Shown here: piece by piece, positions 54,601-62,450 of the stretch
Numbering within the stretch: position 1 is the stretch's first letter
Layout: each line of letters opens with the position of its first letter
Assembly: GCF_026239695.1 (NCBI RefSeq)
Contig: NZ_JAPIVS010000005.1
Span: 248,001-312,000 of the forward strand
Length of the DNA: 64,000 nt
Direction: 5' to 3'
From: Pedobacter sp. MC2016-15
Lineage (GTDB): Bacteria; Bacteroidota; Bacteroidia; Sphingobacteriales; Sphingobacteriaceae
Program-made: the position numbers and the translations under genes
Notes under the pieces: generated by a model
Told to the model about the DNA's origin: nothing
The model's input: only the letters and a program-made list of their open reading frames with translations
Databases searched by the model: none

Positions 54601-55164
54601 ATGATGAAAAAACAAACAGTCAAATCCATAGATCTTCAACCAACATTGGAAAATGAGCAAATCGCGCTCTATCCTTTACAAGATGGTGATTTTGATGTCT
54701 TGTATGCGGTTGCATCCGACCAGGAAATTTGGCGACAACACCCAAACAAAGACCGCTGGAAAAAGGAAGTATTTCAAACATTTTTTGAAGGAGCTATGCA
54801 AAGTAAAGGCGCGTTCAAAATACTTGACAAGACCAGTGAAATGACTGTCGGTAGTACTCGCTTTTATGATTATGATCCTGAAGACAAAAGTATCTTTATC
54901 GGTTATACCTTTTATGCTACATCATGCTGGGGGAAAGGTGTCAATCCACAGGTCAAGGCTATCATGTTAGATTATATTTTTCAGTTCATAGAGCGTGTTA
55001 ACTTCCATATTGGAGCAGAAAATATCCGTTCACAAATTGCTATTGCTCGTTTGGGTGCAACAAAAGTTGCTGAACAGGAAGTAACATATTTCGGTGAAAG
55101 CTCTAAACTCAACTTTGTATATGAAGTGAAAAAAACTTCATGGCAGAATGTAGGGAATAGATAA
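54601..55164 (+). CDS. GNAT-family N-acetyltransferase (RimJ/RimL type)
   Basis: Acetyl-CoA-dependent N-acyltransferase, 187 residues, with the layout of RimJ/RimL-type enzymes: ALYPLQDGDFDVLYAVASD at the start, the substrate strand VGSTRFYDYDPEDKSIFIGY, acetyl-CoA loop-like SCWGKGVNPQVKAIMLDY, and NIRSQIAIARLGATKVAEQE before the last strands. The acceptor is unknown. Start candidates are 54568, 54601 and 54604; a GAGGAACAGAG stretch upstream favours 54601. Confidence 0.85.
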   Translation: MMKKQTVKSIDLQPTLENEQIALYPLQDGDFDVLYAVASDQEIWRQHPNKDRWKKEVFQTFFEGAMQSKGAFKILDKTSEMTVGSTRFYDYDPEDKSIFIGYTFYATSCWGKGVNPQVKAIMLDYIFQFIERVNFHIGAENIRSQIAIARLGATKVAEQEVTYFGESSKLNFVYEVKKTSWQNVGNR

Positions 55165-55198
55165 ATAGCCTAATTTCCATATAAATTCCACAGTGCTA

Positions 55199-55546
55199 TC
55201 ATTCCTTTGAAGATTTGGGAGTATCGCCCTGATGATGTCTGGCATTCCATTCCGTCAGCATATTTAATATCGGCAAAAGTTCCAAACCTTTATCTGTGAG
55301 TGTATATTCAACCCTTGGTGGCATTTCTTTAAATGCATTTCTCAGGATGATTCCATCTTCTTCCAATTCCTTCAATTGTTCAGTGAGAATTTTCTTACTG
55401 ATCAGACCCATTTTGGCATGTATTAGCCCAAATCTCTGCGATTTTAAACCAATGGTGTAAATTATAATAGGTTTCCATTTGGTTCCTATGGTTGCCATTG
55501 TTCTGGTCATAGGGCAATTGTGACAGATAAATATTTCTTTAGCCAT
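55199..55546 (-). CDS. HxlR-family winged-helix regulator
   Basis: DNA-binding regulator of 115 residues that often senses electrophiles or oxidants through an N-terminal cysteine. Visible are CHNCPMTRTMATIGTKWKPIIIY (the family has a single Cys before P; here two are present, Cys8 and Cys11), the recognition region GLISKKILTEQLKELEEDGII, and the wing PPRVEYTLTDKGLELLPIL. It is divergent from the metallo-hydrolase gene. Two inverted GTTAC-N5-GTAAC-type sites in the 90-bp spacer are its probable operators. Confidence 0.92.
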   Translation of the reverse strand: MAKEIFICHNCPMTRTMATIGTKWKPIIIYTIGLKSQRFGLIHAKMGLISKKILTEQLKELEEDGIILRNAFKEMPPRVEYTLTDKGLELLPILNMLTEWNARHHQGDTPKSSKE

Positions 55547-55547
55547 G

Positions 55548-55622
55548 TTAGTTACAAAAAGGTATCCGCTATTCTATAATCCTACTTTAAAGGTAGTTCA
55601 ATAATAGGTTACTTTGTGTAAC
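55548..55622. promoter_or_regulatory. Paired HxlR operators
   Basis: Site 1 (55551-55565) is GTTAC-AAAAA-GGTAT. Site 2 (55608-55622) is a perfect GTTAC-TTTGT-GTAAC. With flanks they are inverted copies: TTAGTTACAAAAAGGTATCC against the complement of site 2, TTAGTTACACAAAGTAACC. Site 1 abuts the regulator start and site 2 lies 15 bp before the hydrolase start, as expected for self-repression and control of the target. Confidence 0.65.
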
Positions 55623-55636
55623 TAATATAAAAAAAA

Positions 55637-56575
55637 ATGAAAAGATCTAAAGTATTTCTCTTATTTGGGTTGTTCCTCAGTTTAATGTCAGGTTTTGTTA
55701 AAGCACAGCCAAAAGAAAATCAGGCAGGATATTACCACATGTCTATTGGCAAATTTGAAGTCATTGCCTTATCAGATGGAACAGTTCCTGTAAATGCAAA
55801 GGAATTACTAAATCATGACGCCAAAATTCCGGATCTATTAGCAAAGCAATTTCTTTCTGAGACGGTTGAAACATCAATTAATACATACTTGATTAAGTCG
55901 GGTACAAAGTTGATTCTTGTGGATGCAGGAGCAGGTAGTCTTTTCGGCCGTCAACATGGGGGTGGTCTGATTAACAGTCTTAGAAAAGCAGGCTTCAAAC
56001 CAGATGAGGTTACTGATATTCTAATTACCCATATTCATCTTGATCACACCGGAGGCCTGAGTAATGCCGGTGAAATGTTATTTCCTAATGCAATGCTTCA
56101 TGTCAATCAGAAAGAGATCGATTTTTGGAAAGTACATGAAAAGGAAAGTCCTTTGGATACAAGAGGGATCAAATCTAACCGGTCATCATATATAAACTTT
56201 AAACCATATCTGAAAGCGGGCAAAGTTTTGGCCTTCAAAAGTGATACACTGTTGTTTCCGGGGATAAGCAGTCATGAATATGCCGGACACACAGCTGGTC
56301 ATACAGTTTATGAATTGTCCAGTGAGGGACAAAAACTCCTATTCTGGGGAGATCTGATCCATATCGCTGCAGTACAGTTTAGCGGCGCAGAAATCCCTAA
56401 TGAATTTGATTTTGATAAACTAAAAGCTGCAGGGCAGCGTAAAAGAGCTTATGCTGATGCGGCGGATAAAGGTTATCTGATTGCGGCAGATCATATTTCT
56501 TTTCCGGGAATAGGCTATCTCAGAAGTGATCATAATAGTTATGTGTGGGTACCGGTTAACTTTAGTGTTAAATGA
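55637..56575 (+). CDS. Exported metallo-beta-lactamase-fold hydrolase
   Basis: Secreted MBL-fold enzyme of 312 residues with a signal peptide (FLLFGLFLSLMSGFVKAQ). The metal motif is THIHLDHTGG (about residue 135), with further ligands in AGHTAGHTVYEL, FWGDLIH and AADHISFPG. It belongs to the lactonase-like branch (AHL lactonases and related esterases); the substrate is not known and antibiotic hydrolysis is not implied. It is controlled by the divergent HxlR regulator by inference. Confidence 0.88.
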   Translation: MKRSKVFLLFGLFLSLMSGFVKAQPKENQAGYYHMSIGKFEVIALSDGTVPVNAKELLNHDAKIPDLLAKQFLSETVETSINTYLIKSGTKLILVDAGAGSLFGRQHGGGLINSLRKAGFKPDEVTDILITHIHLDHTGGLSNAGEMLFPNAMLHVNQKEIDFWKVHEKESPLDTRGIKSNRSSYINFKPYLKAGKVLAFKSDTLLFPGISSHEYAGHTAGHTVYELSSEGQKLLFWGDLIHIAAVQFSGAEIPNEFDFDKLKAAGQRKRAYADAADKGYLIAADHISFPGIGYLRSDHNSYVWVPVNFSVK

Positions 56576-56606
56576 CACCCCACTAAAAGTCGGTCTTAAT
56601 AGGATT

Positions 56607-56690
56607 ATCGAAACTTGATATCACAAAATGTGATATCAAGTTTCGATTCCAGCTCAACTTGATGTTCCATTTTGGAACATCAAGTTTTTT
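56607..56690 (+). terminator. Two consecutive hairpins with related arms
   Basis: Hairpin 1 (56607-56647) has a perfect 19-bp stem with loop AAA. Hairpin 2 (56656-56686) has a perfect 14-bp stem with loop TTT, followed by a T run. Both stems share the AACTTGAT / ATCAAGTT base. The second looks like the terminator of the metallo-hydrolase gene; the first has no T run. Confidence 0.7.
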
Positions 56691-56799
56691 AAGTCATCTT
56701 TTTTAAACTGAACCATCCGACCTTCTTGTGGAAATTGTTTCAGATTTCTATTCAGCGCTTTATTTGCTATCTTGTTTGGGCAAAAACAACCTACAAATA

Positions 56800-57309
56800 A
56801 TGACGACGCCTCAAATCCTAATCAAATATTTTACATTTAGTCTGTCTATCGCTTCTATTTCCTGGATTGTTGGCATGATCATCACTGCCGTACTTTCAAA
56901 AACTGATTTCTATAAGCAAAGGTTGTCGGGCTTATACTTGGTCAAAGATGATAATATCAATAAAATGCTTGGCCTTGAAGCTTTTAGATGGATAATCATG
57001 CATAGCTTTTTTAAATATTTTAATCCTAAGCTTTCAATCCCGAAAAGAATACTAAAAAGCGAACTGGAGGAATATAGGTTAGAAATGACTAAGGCTGAAC
57101 TTAATCACATTTTTGCATTCCTGTTCATGGGGATTTTCATTTTGGTAAAGGTATATCACGGTCTATATTTGTTTGCATCAGTGATGCTGCTTGTCAATGT
57201 CTTAATGAACTTGTACCCGAGTTTGCTGCAGCAAAAGAATAAAAGACGGATCGATCGGTATCTAAATGTATTGCATCAAAGAACACTTCAGAAGGTTGGT
57301 AGTTCGTGA
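56800..57309 (+). CDS. Small membrane protein, possibly CrtO-type acyltransferase
   Basis: Predicted inner-membrane protein of 169 residues with three to four helices (FSLSIASISWIVGMIITAVL near the N terminus; HIFAFLFMGIFILVKVYHG and LYLFASVMLLVNVLMNLYPS later). The closing pattern NLYPSLLQQKNKRRIDRYL and a conserved-looking histidine in KAELNHIFAF recall glycosyl-4,4'-diaponeurosporenoate acyltransferases. That assignment is tentative. An upstream in-frame ATG at 56728 exists; 56800 is preferred because the first helix begins soon after it. Confidence 0.7.
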   Translation: MTTPQILIKYFTFSLSIASISWIVGMIITAVLSKTDFYKQRLSGLYLVKDDNINKMLGLEAFRWIIMHSFFKYFNPKLSIPKRILKSELEEYRLEMTKAELNHIFAFLFMGIFILVKVYHGLYLFASVMLLVNVLMNLYPSLLQQKNKRRIDRYLNVLHQRTLQKVGSS

Positions 57310-57557
57310 GAAAGAATAAAGGTTGATCAAATAAAAATGCCCTCGGTAGCGGTTCAGCATTATGCTGAAATGCTTAAAGCGTTGAAAATTAATCGCTTTG
57401 TTTGAACTTCGTTAAAAGATAGTCGTATAAGAACTGCTTATTAAATCTCCGATTCAACACTAAATTTGTCAATCTTGAATAATTTTACCTGTAAATTATT
57501 TTTTACATTCGGAGACAAGAGTCGAAAGTTGAACCCGTACTAATTACCAAGTATTTT

Positions 57558-58277
57558 ATGGATTTACAGGCGTTTTATAAAGACCAATATGATAAATCTC
57601 TGGCTAGTAAGAGTGAGATTAATTCTTCATTATCTACGCATATTGGTATACTCACCGCCTTAGTAGCAGCACTGTATTATGCTTCTACTAATTTTGATTT
57701 AAATGACAGTCTTATTTTGAGTATATCTTTTATAGTATTTACATTATTAGCTGTTGCTTTTTTGTCGATCTCTACGTATCGTCTCATTAAAGCATTTTCG
57801 GATTTTCATAATGGACAAGAATATGCCTATCTTAATGACACTGATTATTTGGATAATTATTACACTGATTTAGTGACATTCTATAGTACGGCGCCTGATG
57901 TAGACCGTGAGTCGGCTGAAGAGTTAGCTGTAAACGAATTTAATTCGTACCTTACTAAGGAATTAATCAAGAATACGGCAATAAATCAAATCAATAACAG
58001 ACTAAAAACCTATCATAGGTTTAAGTGTCATCAGTTTATGATTTATGCCTTAATTGTATTAAGTTTGCTAGTAATTCCATTTGGTATTGATTTTGGAATA
58101 CATAAGGGAGAAGAAAAAGTTCATAAAGTCAAAATTGAGTACCCTCTATCTTTGATTCTATCTGTAGAATATAAAGATTCAGTTCAACGTTTAACTTTCA
58201 AAACATCAGATTATGGCAAATCAAACCGTAAAAAAACCGACACCACCGCCATCATTACTAATAAGAGACGGCGTTAA
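57558..58277 (+). CDS. Predicted two-helix membrane protein, unknown function
   Basis: Protein of 239 residues. A short cytoplasmic start (DLQAFYKDQYDKSLASKSE) leads to two membrane helices (THIGILTALVAALYYAS and LILSISFIVFTLLAVAFLSI), a soluble acidic region, a third helix (FMIYALIVLSLLVIPFGIDF) and a basic tail. The layout recalls SLATT-like and other two-helix anchor proteins that occur beside effector genes, but no family is assigned. It overlaps a small frame at 58213. AT-rich. Confidence 0.7.
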   Translation: MDLQAFYKDQYDKSLASKSEINSSLSTHIGILTALVAALYYASTNFDLNDSLILSISFIVFTLLAVAFLSISTYRLIKAFSDFHNGQEYAYLNDTDYLDNYYTDLVTFYSTAPDVDRESAEELAVNEFNSYLTKELIKNTAINQINNRLKTYHRFKCHQFMIYALIVLSLLVIPFGIDFGIHKGEEKVHKVKIEYPLSLILSVEYKDSVQRLTFKTSDYGKSNRKKTDTTAIITNKRRR

Positions 58278-58329
58278 TCCAACAATTTACAGACCTAATC
58301 CTATTGTTAAGAGCGGAACTAAGAAATAA
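58213..58329 (+). CDS. Candidate overlapping small gene (38 aa)
   Basis: A 38-codon frame starting inside the last 65 bp of the membrane-protein gene and running 52 bp past its stop. The peptide is proline-rich and basic (KPTPPPSLLIRDGVNP, then IYRPNPIVKSGTKK). Overlapping starts of this kind are typical of coupled genes. There is no strong ribosome site, so this is a suggestion. Confidence 0.35.
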   Translation: MANQTVKKPTPPPSLLIRDGVNPTIYRPNPIVKSGTKK

Positions 58330-58403
58330 TTGTTATTTCAATTTTGTGGATAATGTCACAAAATAGTTTTCGATAGCAATTTGTAGAATAATAAGAATAT
58401 CAG

Positions 58404-58438
58404 AACTCATCTAGATCTTTTTTAGGTGAGTTTTTTTA
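58404..58438 (+). terminator. Rho-independent terminator
   Basis: AACTCATCT / AGGTGAGTT (one G-T pair) with an 11-base loop and a T7 run, about 75 bp beyond the small overlapping frame. Confidence 0.8.
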
Positions 58439-58577
58439 TTAACTCCGCTTTTTGTAAAAGCGATGTTTTTCCCATAGGAGAGATTCATTCTGTATTGAAA
58501 GTGAGGACAGGCGCTAACAGGAATTATTGGATTAGCTCCTTACTCTCGCTGATCCCTGAAGGACAGAGTCCTGAAAC

Positions 58578-58607
58578 AAAAAATGCCACCCAAACTGGGC
58601 AGCATTT
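58578..58607 (-). terminator. Terminator of tRNA-Ser
   Basis: Read on the minus strand: AAATGC.GCCCA pairs with TGGGT.GCATTT followed by T-rich sequence, starting 7 bp after the tRNA 3' end. Confidence 0.75.
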
Positions 58608-58613
58608 GTGTTT

Positions 58614-58703
58614 TGGCGGAGAGTGGGGGATTCGAACCCGCGGACCCTTTGACAAGTCAACAGTTTTCAAGACTGCCGCAATCGACCACTCTGCCAACTC
58701 TCC
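58614..58703 (-). tRNA. tRNA-Ser (anticodon TGA)
   Basis: A 90-nt class II tRNA. The acceptor stem is GGAGAGT / ACTCTCC with discriminator G and an encoded CCA at 58614-58616. The anticodon TGA lies at 58667-58669 in the loop TCTTGAAAA. A long variable arm follows, and the T loop is GGTTCGAATCC. Its 3' end faces the AT-rich accessory stretch. Confidence 0.96.
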
Positions 58704-58921
58704 GCGACAAAAGTACAAATAAACTTCATTTACCCAAATAATCCCCCTTAACTATCTTTTAAATGCCTCATAATGAATCTGAAATTTTTATCTGAAGCCC
58801 TTTTAAACGCATATTTTGCACATCCATCCCAAATTGAGATCTTGCACCACAAAACAGAGTAGATGTTTGAATTTTGTAATTATTGGTTTGATTAACGCAA
58901 TCGGAATTAAGAGAGCGAAAG

Positions 58922-58929
58922 TAAATTTG
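58922..58929 (+). promoter_or_regulatory. TAnnTTTG promoter core for the AraC-type gene
   Basis: TAAATTTG, an exact match to the -7 consensus, 30 bp before the start at 58959. Confidence 0.45.
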
Positions 58930-58958
58930 TATCAGCAAATTTTAGTAAATTCATTCTT

Positions 58959-59861
58959 ATGGAAAAGACGCAGACATTAGAGAACTTTTATCAGCATAAA
59001 TTTAACACCACACCACCAATCGTACAGCATGGGGTAGGGCACTTTAATGTTTTCCGTCTCGAAGAATGCATGGGGCCCAATGCCAAGCCTGTATCCTACA
59101 GCAGACGCGATTTTTACAAAATCAGCCTTGTCCGCGGAAAGTACAGATTCCACTACGCAGACAAAAGCATCTCCAGTGAAGGCACAACACTGATGTTTTT
59201 CAATCCCAACGTTGCCTACACCGTAGAATCACTGTCAGAGAATAACACCGGCTTCTTCTGCATCTTTACAGAATCCTTCTTTATCGAGAAAATCAGAGGC
59301 AGCCTCACCGATCTGCCCATGTTTAGCAACGGCGGTAAACCTGCCTATTTCCTTGACCAAAAGCAAGATGACATCGTATCCGCTATTTTCACGAAGATGC
59401 TCGATGAAATTGAGTCTGAGTACGTTTTCAAATATGATCTGCTGCGCAACTACGTGACTGAGCTCACGCATTACGCACTCAAATCACAACCTTCAGAAAC
59501 ACTTTACCAGCATCCCGATGCCAAGTCCAGGATCACCTCTGTGTTTACAGAACTACTCGAGCGTCAGTTTCCGATAGAAACACCCTCACAGCGCTTCTCT
59601 ATGCGTTCGGCAAAGGATTTCGCGGAGAAACTCGCCGTGCATGTGAATCACCTCAACAGATCCGTTAAAGAGACCACAGGAAAGACCACAACCGATATCA
59701 TTACACAGCGTCTGCTGGCCGAAGCAAAATCACTTTTGAGACATACCGACTGGAACGTTTCCGAAATAGGATACTGCCTGGGTTTTGAAGAGGCCGCACA
59801 TTTCAATAACTTTTTCAAAAAACAGACTGCCTATACCCCGGGTTCTTTCAGGAATGTTTGA
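58959..59861 (+). CDS. AraC-family transcription regulator
   Basis: Regulator of 300 residues. The N-terminal cupin-like sensing domain (about 30-160, with DFYKISLVRGKYRFHYADKS) is followed by a double helix-turn-helix (about 205-300). This has the family block HVNHLNRSVKETTGKTTTDI and EIGYCLGFEEAAHFNNFFKKQ. The likely target is the SDR gene 77 bp downstream on the same strand, an arrangement common for AraC proteins and their dehydrogenase targets in this phylum. The ligand is unknown. Confidence 0.93.
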   Translation: MEKTQTLENFYQHKFNTTPPIVQHGVGHFNVFRLEECMGPNAKPVSYSRRDFYKISLVRGKYRFHYADKSISSEGTTLMFFNPNVAYTVESLSENNTGFFCIFTESFFIEKIRGSLTDLPMFSNGGKPAYFLDQKQDDIVSAIFTKMLDEIESEYVFKYDLLRNYVTELTHYALKSQPSETLYQHPDAKSRITSVFTELLERQFPIETPSQRFSMRSAKDFAEKLAVHVNHLNRSVKETTGKTTTDIITQRLLAEAKSLLRHTDWNVSEIGYCLGFEEAAHFNNFFKKQTAYTPGSFRNV

Positions 59862-59913
59862 ATTTAGTAATGATGTGATTGATTGTTGCAATCTAAGACA
59901 TCACTTCCTGAAG

Positions 59914-59921
59914 TAGATTTG
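59914..59921 (+). promoter_or_regulatory. TAnnTTTG promoter core for the SDR gene
   Basis: TAGATTTG, an exact -7 match, 17 bp before the start at 59939. It suggests transcription separate from the AraC gene. Confidence 0.45.
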
Positions 59922-59938
59922 TTTTCAAATTTACAATC

Positions 59939-60691
59939 ATGGAAAATCAATCAAAAGTTTGGTACGTTACGGGTGCCTCTGATGGGCTGGGATTAAATTT
60001 AGTAAAACAATTACTGGCAGCAGGTTACAGAGTTGCTGCAACTGCAGAAAGCAAAGCTGAGCTCGAAGATGCAGTACGAGATAACTCTTCCAATTTCCTT
60101 GCGCTCGAAGTAAACCTCTCCAGGGAAGACACTGTCATCGCATCTTTGCAAACTGCAGCTGATACTTTCGGCAACATCGATGTGGTGGTGAATAATGCTG
60201 CACAAAAACCGGCCGGTAGGTTTGAGGAGTTCAGCGACAAACAAGCCAGGGCTAACTTCGAAATCAATGTCTTCGGGATGATGAATGTCATCAGGAACGC
60301 CATGTCTCATTTCAGACCTCAGCAATCAGGTCACATCTTTAATATCTCATCGGCAGCAGCCAGCAGCGGGAAATATTCAGGCTTAAGTATCCACTGCGCT
60401 ACCAGGTTCGCCGTTGCCGGCCTGTCAGAATCCCTCGCTGCAGAAGCCAAACCTTTTGGTATACACGTGACCGTAGTGTTGCCCGATCAGTTCAGAAGCA
60501 GTCTCGCAAAGGAGGAAGCCACGACTACAGCAGAGCCAGCAGTAGCAGGAAATACTGCATCGGCGATGATCAGCATTGCACAAAATGAAGAACCACCACT
60601 ATACCTCTTCCTGAGCAAAGCTTCATTCCTGGCAGCAACTGAAAGATTGGAAAGTATAAAAAAAGACATGTGCCTCTGGCCGCATACCTGA
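59939..60691 (+). CDS. Short-chain dehydrogenase-fold protein with altered active site
   Basis: Classical SDR fold, 250 residues. The cofactor motif TGASDGLG (11-18) and NNAA (85-88) are intact, as is the catalytic-serine region NISSAA (135-140). At the YxxxK position the sequence reads SIHCATRFAVAG: His152 for Tyr and Arg156 for Lys. Ordinary dehydrogenase activity is therefore doubtful; it could bind nucleotide as a regulator or catalyse another reaction. It follows an AraC-type regulator. Confidence 0.88.
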   Translation: MENQSKVWYVTGASDGLGLNLVKQLLAAGYRVAATAESKAELEDAVRDNSSNFLALEVNLSREDTVIASLQTAADTFGNIDVVVNNAAQKPAGRFEEFSDKQARANFEINVFGMMNVIRNAMSHFRPQQSGHIFNISSAAASSGKYSGLSIHCATRFAVAGLSESLAAEAKPFGIHVTVVLPDQFRSSLAKEEATTTAEPAVAGNTASAMISIAQNEEPPLYLFLSKASFLAATERLESIKKDMCLWPHT

Positions 60692-60810
60692 AAAATAGAC
60701 ATCTGCGACCATTTTTAGAGACATCCGTAAAATAGTTCTAAATAATTTTCAATTTAATTTGTATCCAGTCTTAATAATGTGAATATTTGTAGCATAATCA
60801 ATCCCAGTAA

Positions 60811-61179
60811 ATGCAAAACGTCATTACCGAAGCACCTGTTGCAGAATTCACAGAAGTATTCAGAACCCATAACGGCTCTGTATTCCAGTCTGACAGAGAA
60901 AATTGCTGGTATATTGACTTTGTAGGCAAGCTTGCCCGTTTTGACTACAGGAGCATCATGAAGCTGAGAAAAGCGATTTACGCGATAGATATCGAAGCGC
61001 TGTTGCTCAATTCTGAAATTACTCCTGATCTTGAAATCGTATTTATCTGTGCATGTGACCATTGTTATGTATTGACCTTGCTGGAGATCATTGATTTCAA
61101 AAAACTGCTGGAAGGTACCTTTGTCATGCTGGAGTTAAATCGCATCATTCATGACCGTGTTTACCGCTTAAGTGTCTGA
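60811..61179 (+). CDS. Conserved hypothetical protein (122 aa)
   Basis: Soluble protein of unknown function. It has an ordered beta/alpha pattern (NVITEAPVAEF, NCWYIDFVGKLARFDYRSIMK) and a short CDHCY-type Cys pair (VFICACDHCYVLTLLEI), which might bind metal. It stands alone, 106 bp before ferritin. No family recognised. Confidence 0.72.
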   Translation: MQNVITEAPVAEFTEVFRTHNGSVFQSDRENCWYIDFVGKLARFDYRSIMKLRKAIYAIDIEALLLNSEITPDLEIVFICACDHCYVLTLLEIIDFKKLLEGTFVMLELNRIIHDRVYRLSV

Positions 61180-61242
61180 ACTTCTTTAGACTTAGAATCT
61201 TTCCATATTTCGTTGTAATGCTGTAAAGTTGATTTTATGCAC

Positions 61243-61250
61243 TATTTTTG
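61243..61250 (+). promoter_or_regulatory. TAnnTTTG promoter core for ferritin
   Basis: TATTTTTG, an exact -7 match, 36 bp before the ferritin start at 61286. Confidence 0.5.
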
Positions 61251-61285
61251 CAGGAGTCAAACAGAGAATTACAAATTAAAAATAT

Positions 61286-61816
61286 ATGAAAGACATCACA
61301 CGCGTACAGTGCCTGCTATCAACAGAGGTAGAAGCATTGTTAAATCAGCAAATAAAAAAAGAAGCTCAATCTGCATCTGCATATCTTGCGATGGCATCAT
61401 GGTGTGACAGTAACGGATTCGATTATTCATCAGAATATTTCTTCAAACAATCTGAAGAAGAAAGAGAACATCAATTAAAGATCTTTAAATATGTTCTGGA
61501 TATGGGCGGTACCGCTATCTCTCCGGAAGTAACTAACATCCAAACTGAGTTTAACTCTTTCAGAGAAGTTTTTGAAGAAGCATTGGATGCAGAAATCAGC
61601 GTTACTCAATCTTTGAAAAACATCGCTGCGAACTGCTACAAAGAGCAGGATTACGTTACTATCGAATTCCTTAACTGGTTCTTCAAAGAACAACGTGAAG
61701 AAGAGTACAAAGCAAGACGTGCCCTCGAATTGTTCGACGTTATCGGCGAAGCAGGTACAGGAAGATGGGAAATTGACAAACACGTTAACGACATTAAATA
61801 CGATAGCGAAGGATAA
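61286..61816 (+). CDS. ftnA: Non-heme ferritin
   Basis: Iron-storage protein that oxidises Fe2+ and stores the mineral in a 24-mer shell in the cytoplasm. It has 176 residues, the usual bacterial length. The ferroxidase site is seen in QIKKEAQSASAYLAMASWCD (Glu, Tyr) and EEEREHQLKIFKY (Glu, His), with a later Glu/Gln pair in NWFFKEQREEEY. A strong terminator follows. Confidence 0.95.
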   Translation: MKDITRVQCLLSTEVEALLNQQIKKEAQSASAYLAMASWCDSNGFDYSSEYFFKQSEEEREHQLKIFKYVLDMGGTAISPEVTNIQTEFNSFREVFEEALDAEISVTQSLKNIAANCYKEQDYVTIEFLNWFFKEQREEEYKARRALELFDVIGEAGTGRWEIDKHVNDIKYDSEG

Positions 61817-61836
61817 TCTTAGCTATTTGATGATCA

Positions 61837-61865
61837 AACCGCTCAGCAAACTGAGCGGTTTTTTT
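61837..61865 (+). terminator. Rho-independent terminator of ferritin
   Basis: Perfect 10-bp stem AACCGCTCAG / CTGAGCGGTT, loop CAAA, T7 run. Confidence 0.93.
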
Positions 61866-61975
61866 ATGCCCAAAAATTTGTATCAATTAGGATATGTATA
61901 CTTTTTCAAACTAAAAATTGAATATCATTGTTATAACTAGATATACATTTCTAAACCTAAACCAAAATGTAAAGT

Positions 61976-62440
61976 ATGGGACTATTTGATATATTTAAGT
62001 CGAAGAAGGAAAACGATGCTGAAGACCTGAATACCACCGATCAACTGGTGGGAAATACAGACGATCTGAGCCTCGATGAACTTCTGGAAATGACTGTAAA
62101 GGACCCTGCATATAAAGGCGCATTTTACAAACGGATACTAACCGACGAGATCATCGTCATTTCAGTGAACGTTAATGTTTCTGACGGCTATCAATACCTC
62201 GAAGTTGGAACCAGCGTGGAGTTATTCTCACTGGAGGACGGCAGTATCCCTTTATTCACTACCATAGACAGGATCTTCGATAACGGAATCGTGAAGGATG
62301 ACGTAGAGTTTCTAAAAATGAGCGGAACTGATCTTTTCAGCGTAGCACAGGGTGAGAAATTTATCGTCAACCCACATAGTGACTATAACAAAAAAATCTC
62401 AGCAGCAACGGTAGAAACGCTGCTGGATAGTGATCTGTAG
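61976..62440 (+). CDS. SseB-like domain protein
   Basis: Soluble protein of 154 residues. After a basic start (GLFDIFKSKK) and an acidic linker, residues 40-150 follow the SseB N-terminal domain pattern: VSDGYQYLEVGTSVELFSLEDG, then VEFLKMSGTDLFSVAQGEKF and VNPHSDYNKKISAATVETLL. SseB was described as enhancing serine sensitivity; a general role is unknown. It is convergent with mlaD across a bidirectional hairpin. Confidence 0.75.
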   Translation: MGLFDIFKSKKENDAEDLNTTDQLVGNTDDLSLDELLEMTVKDPAYKGAFYKRILTDEIIVISVNVNVSDGYQYLEVGTSVELFSLEDGSIPLFTTIDRIFDNGIVKDDVEFLKMSGTDLFSVAQGEKFIVNPHSDYNKKISAATVETLLDSDL

Positions 62441-62450
62441 CATCTATACA

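Noticed and set aside
57337-57405. A 22-codon frame starting MPSVAVQHYAEMLKAL
   Set aside because: Protein-like at first sight but very short, without ribosome site, and it covers a perfect hairpin TTCAGCAT-T-ATGCTGAA, which explains much of its sequence.
58614-58703. Duplicated tRNA end as an att site for an island
   Set aside because: No second copy of the tRNA 3' end was seen near 53 kb and no integrase gene is in the window; only the suggestive position remains.
58426-58722. Open frames across the tRNA-Ser region on both strands
   Set aside because: They run through the tRNA and its terminator; the translated segments are the usual tRNA artefacts.
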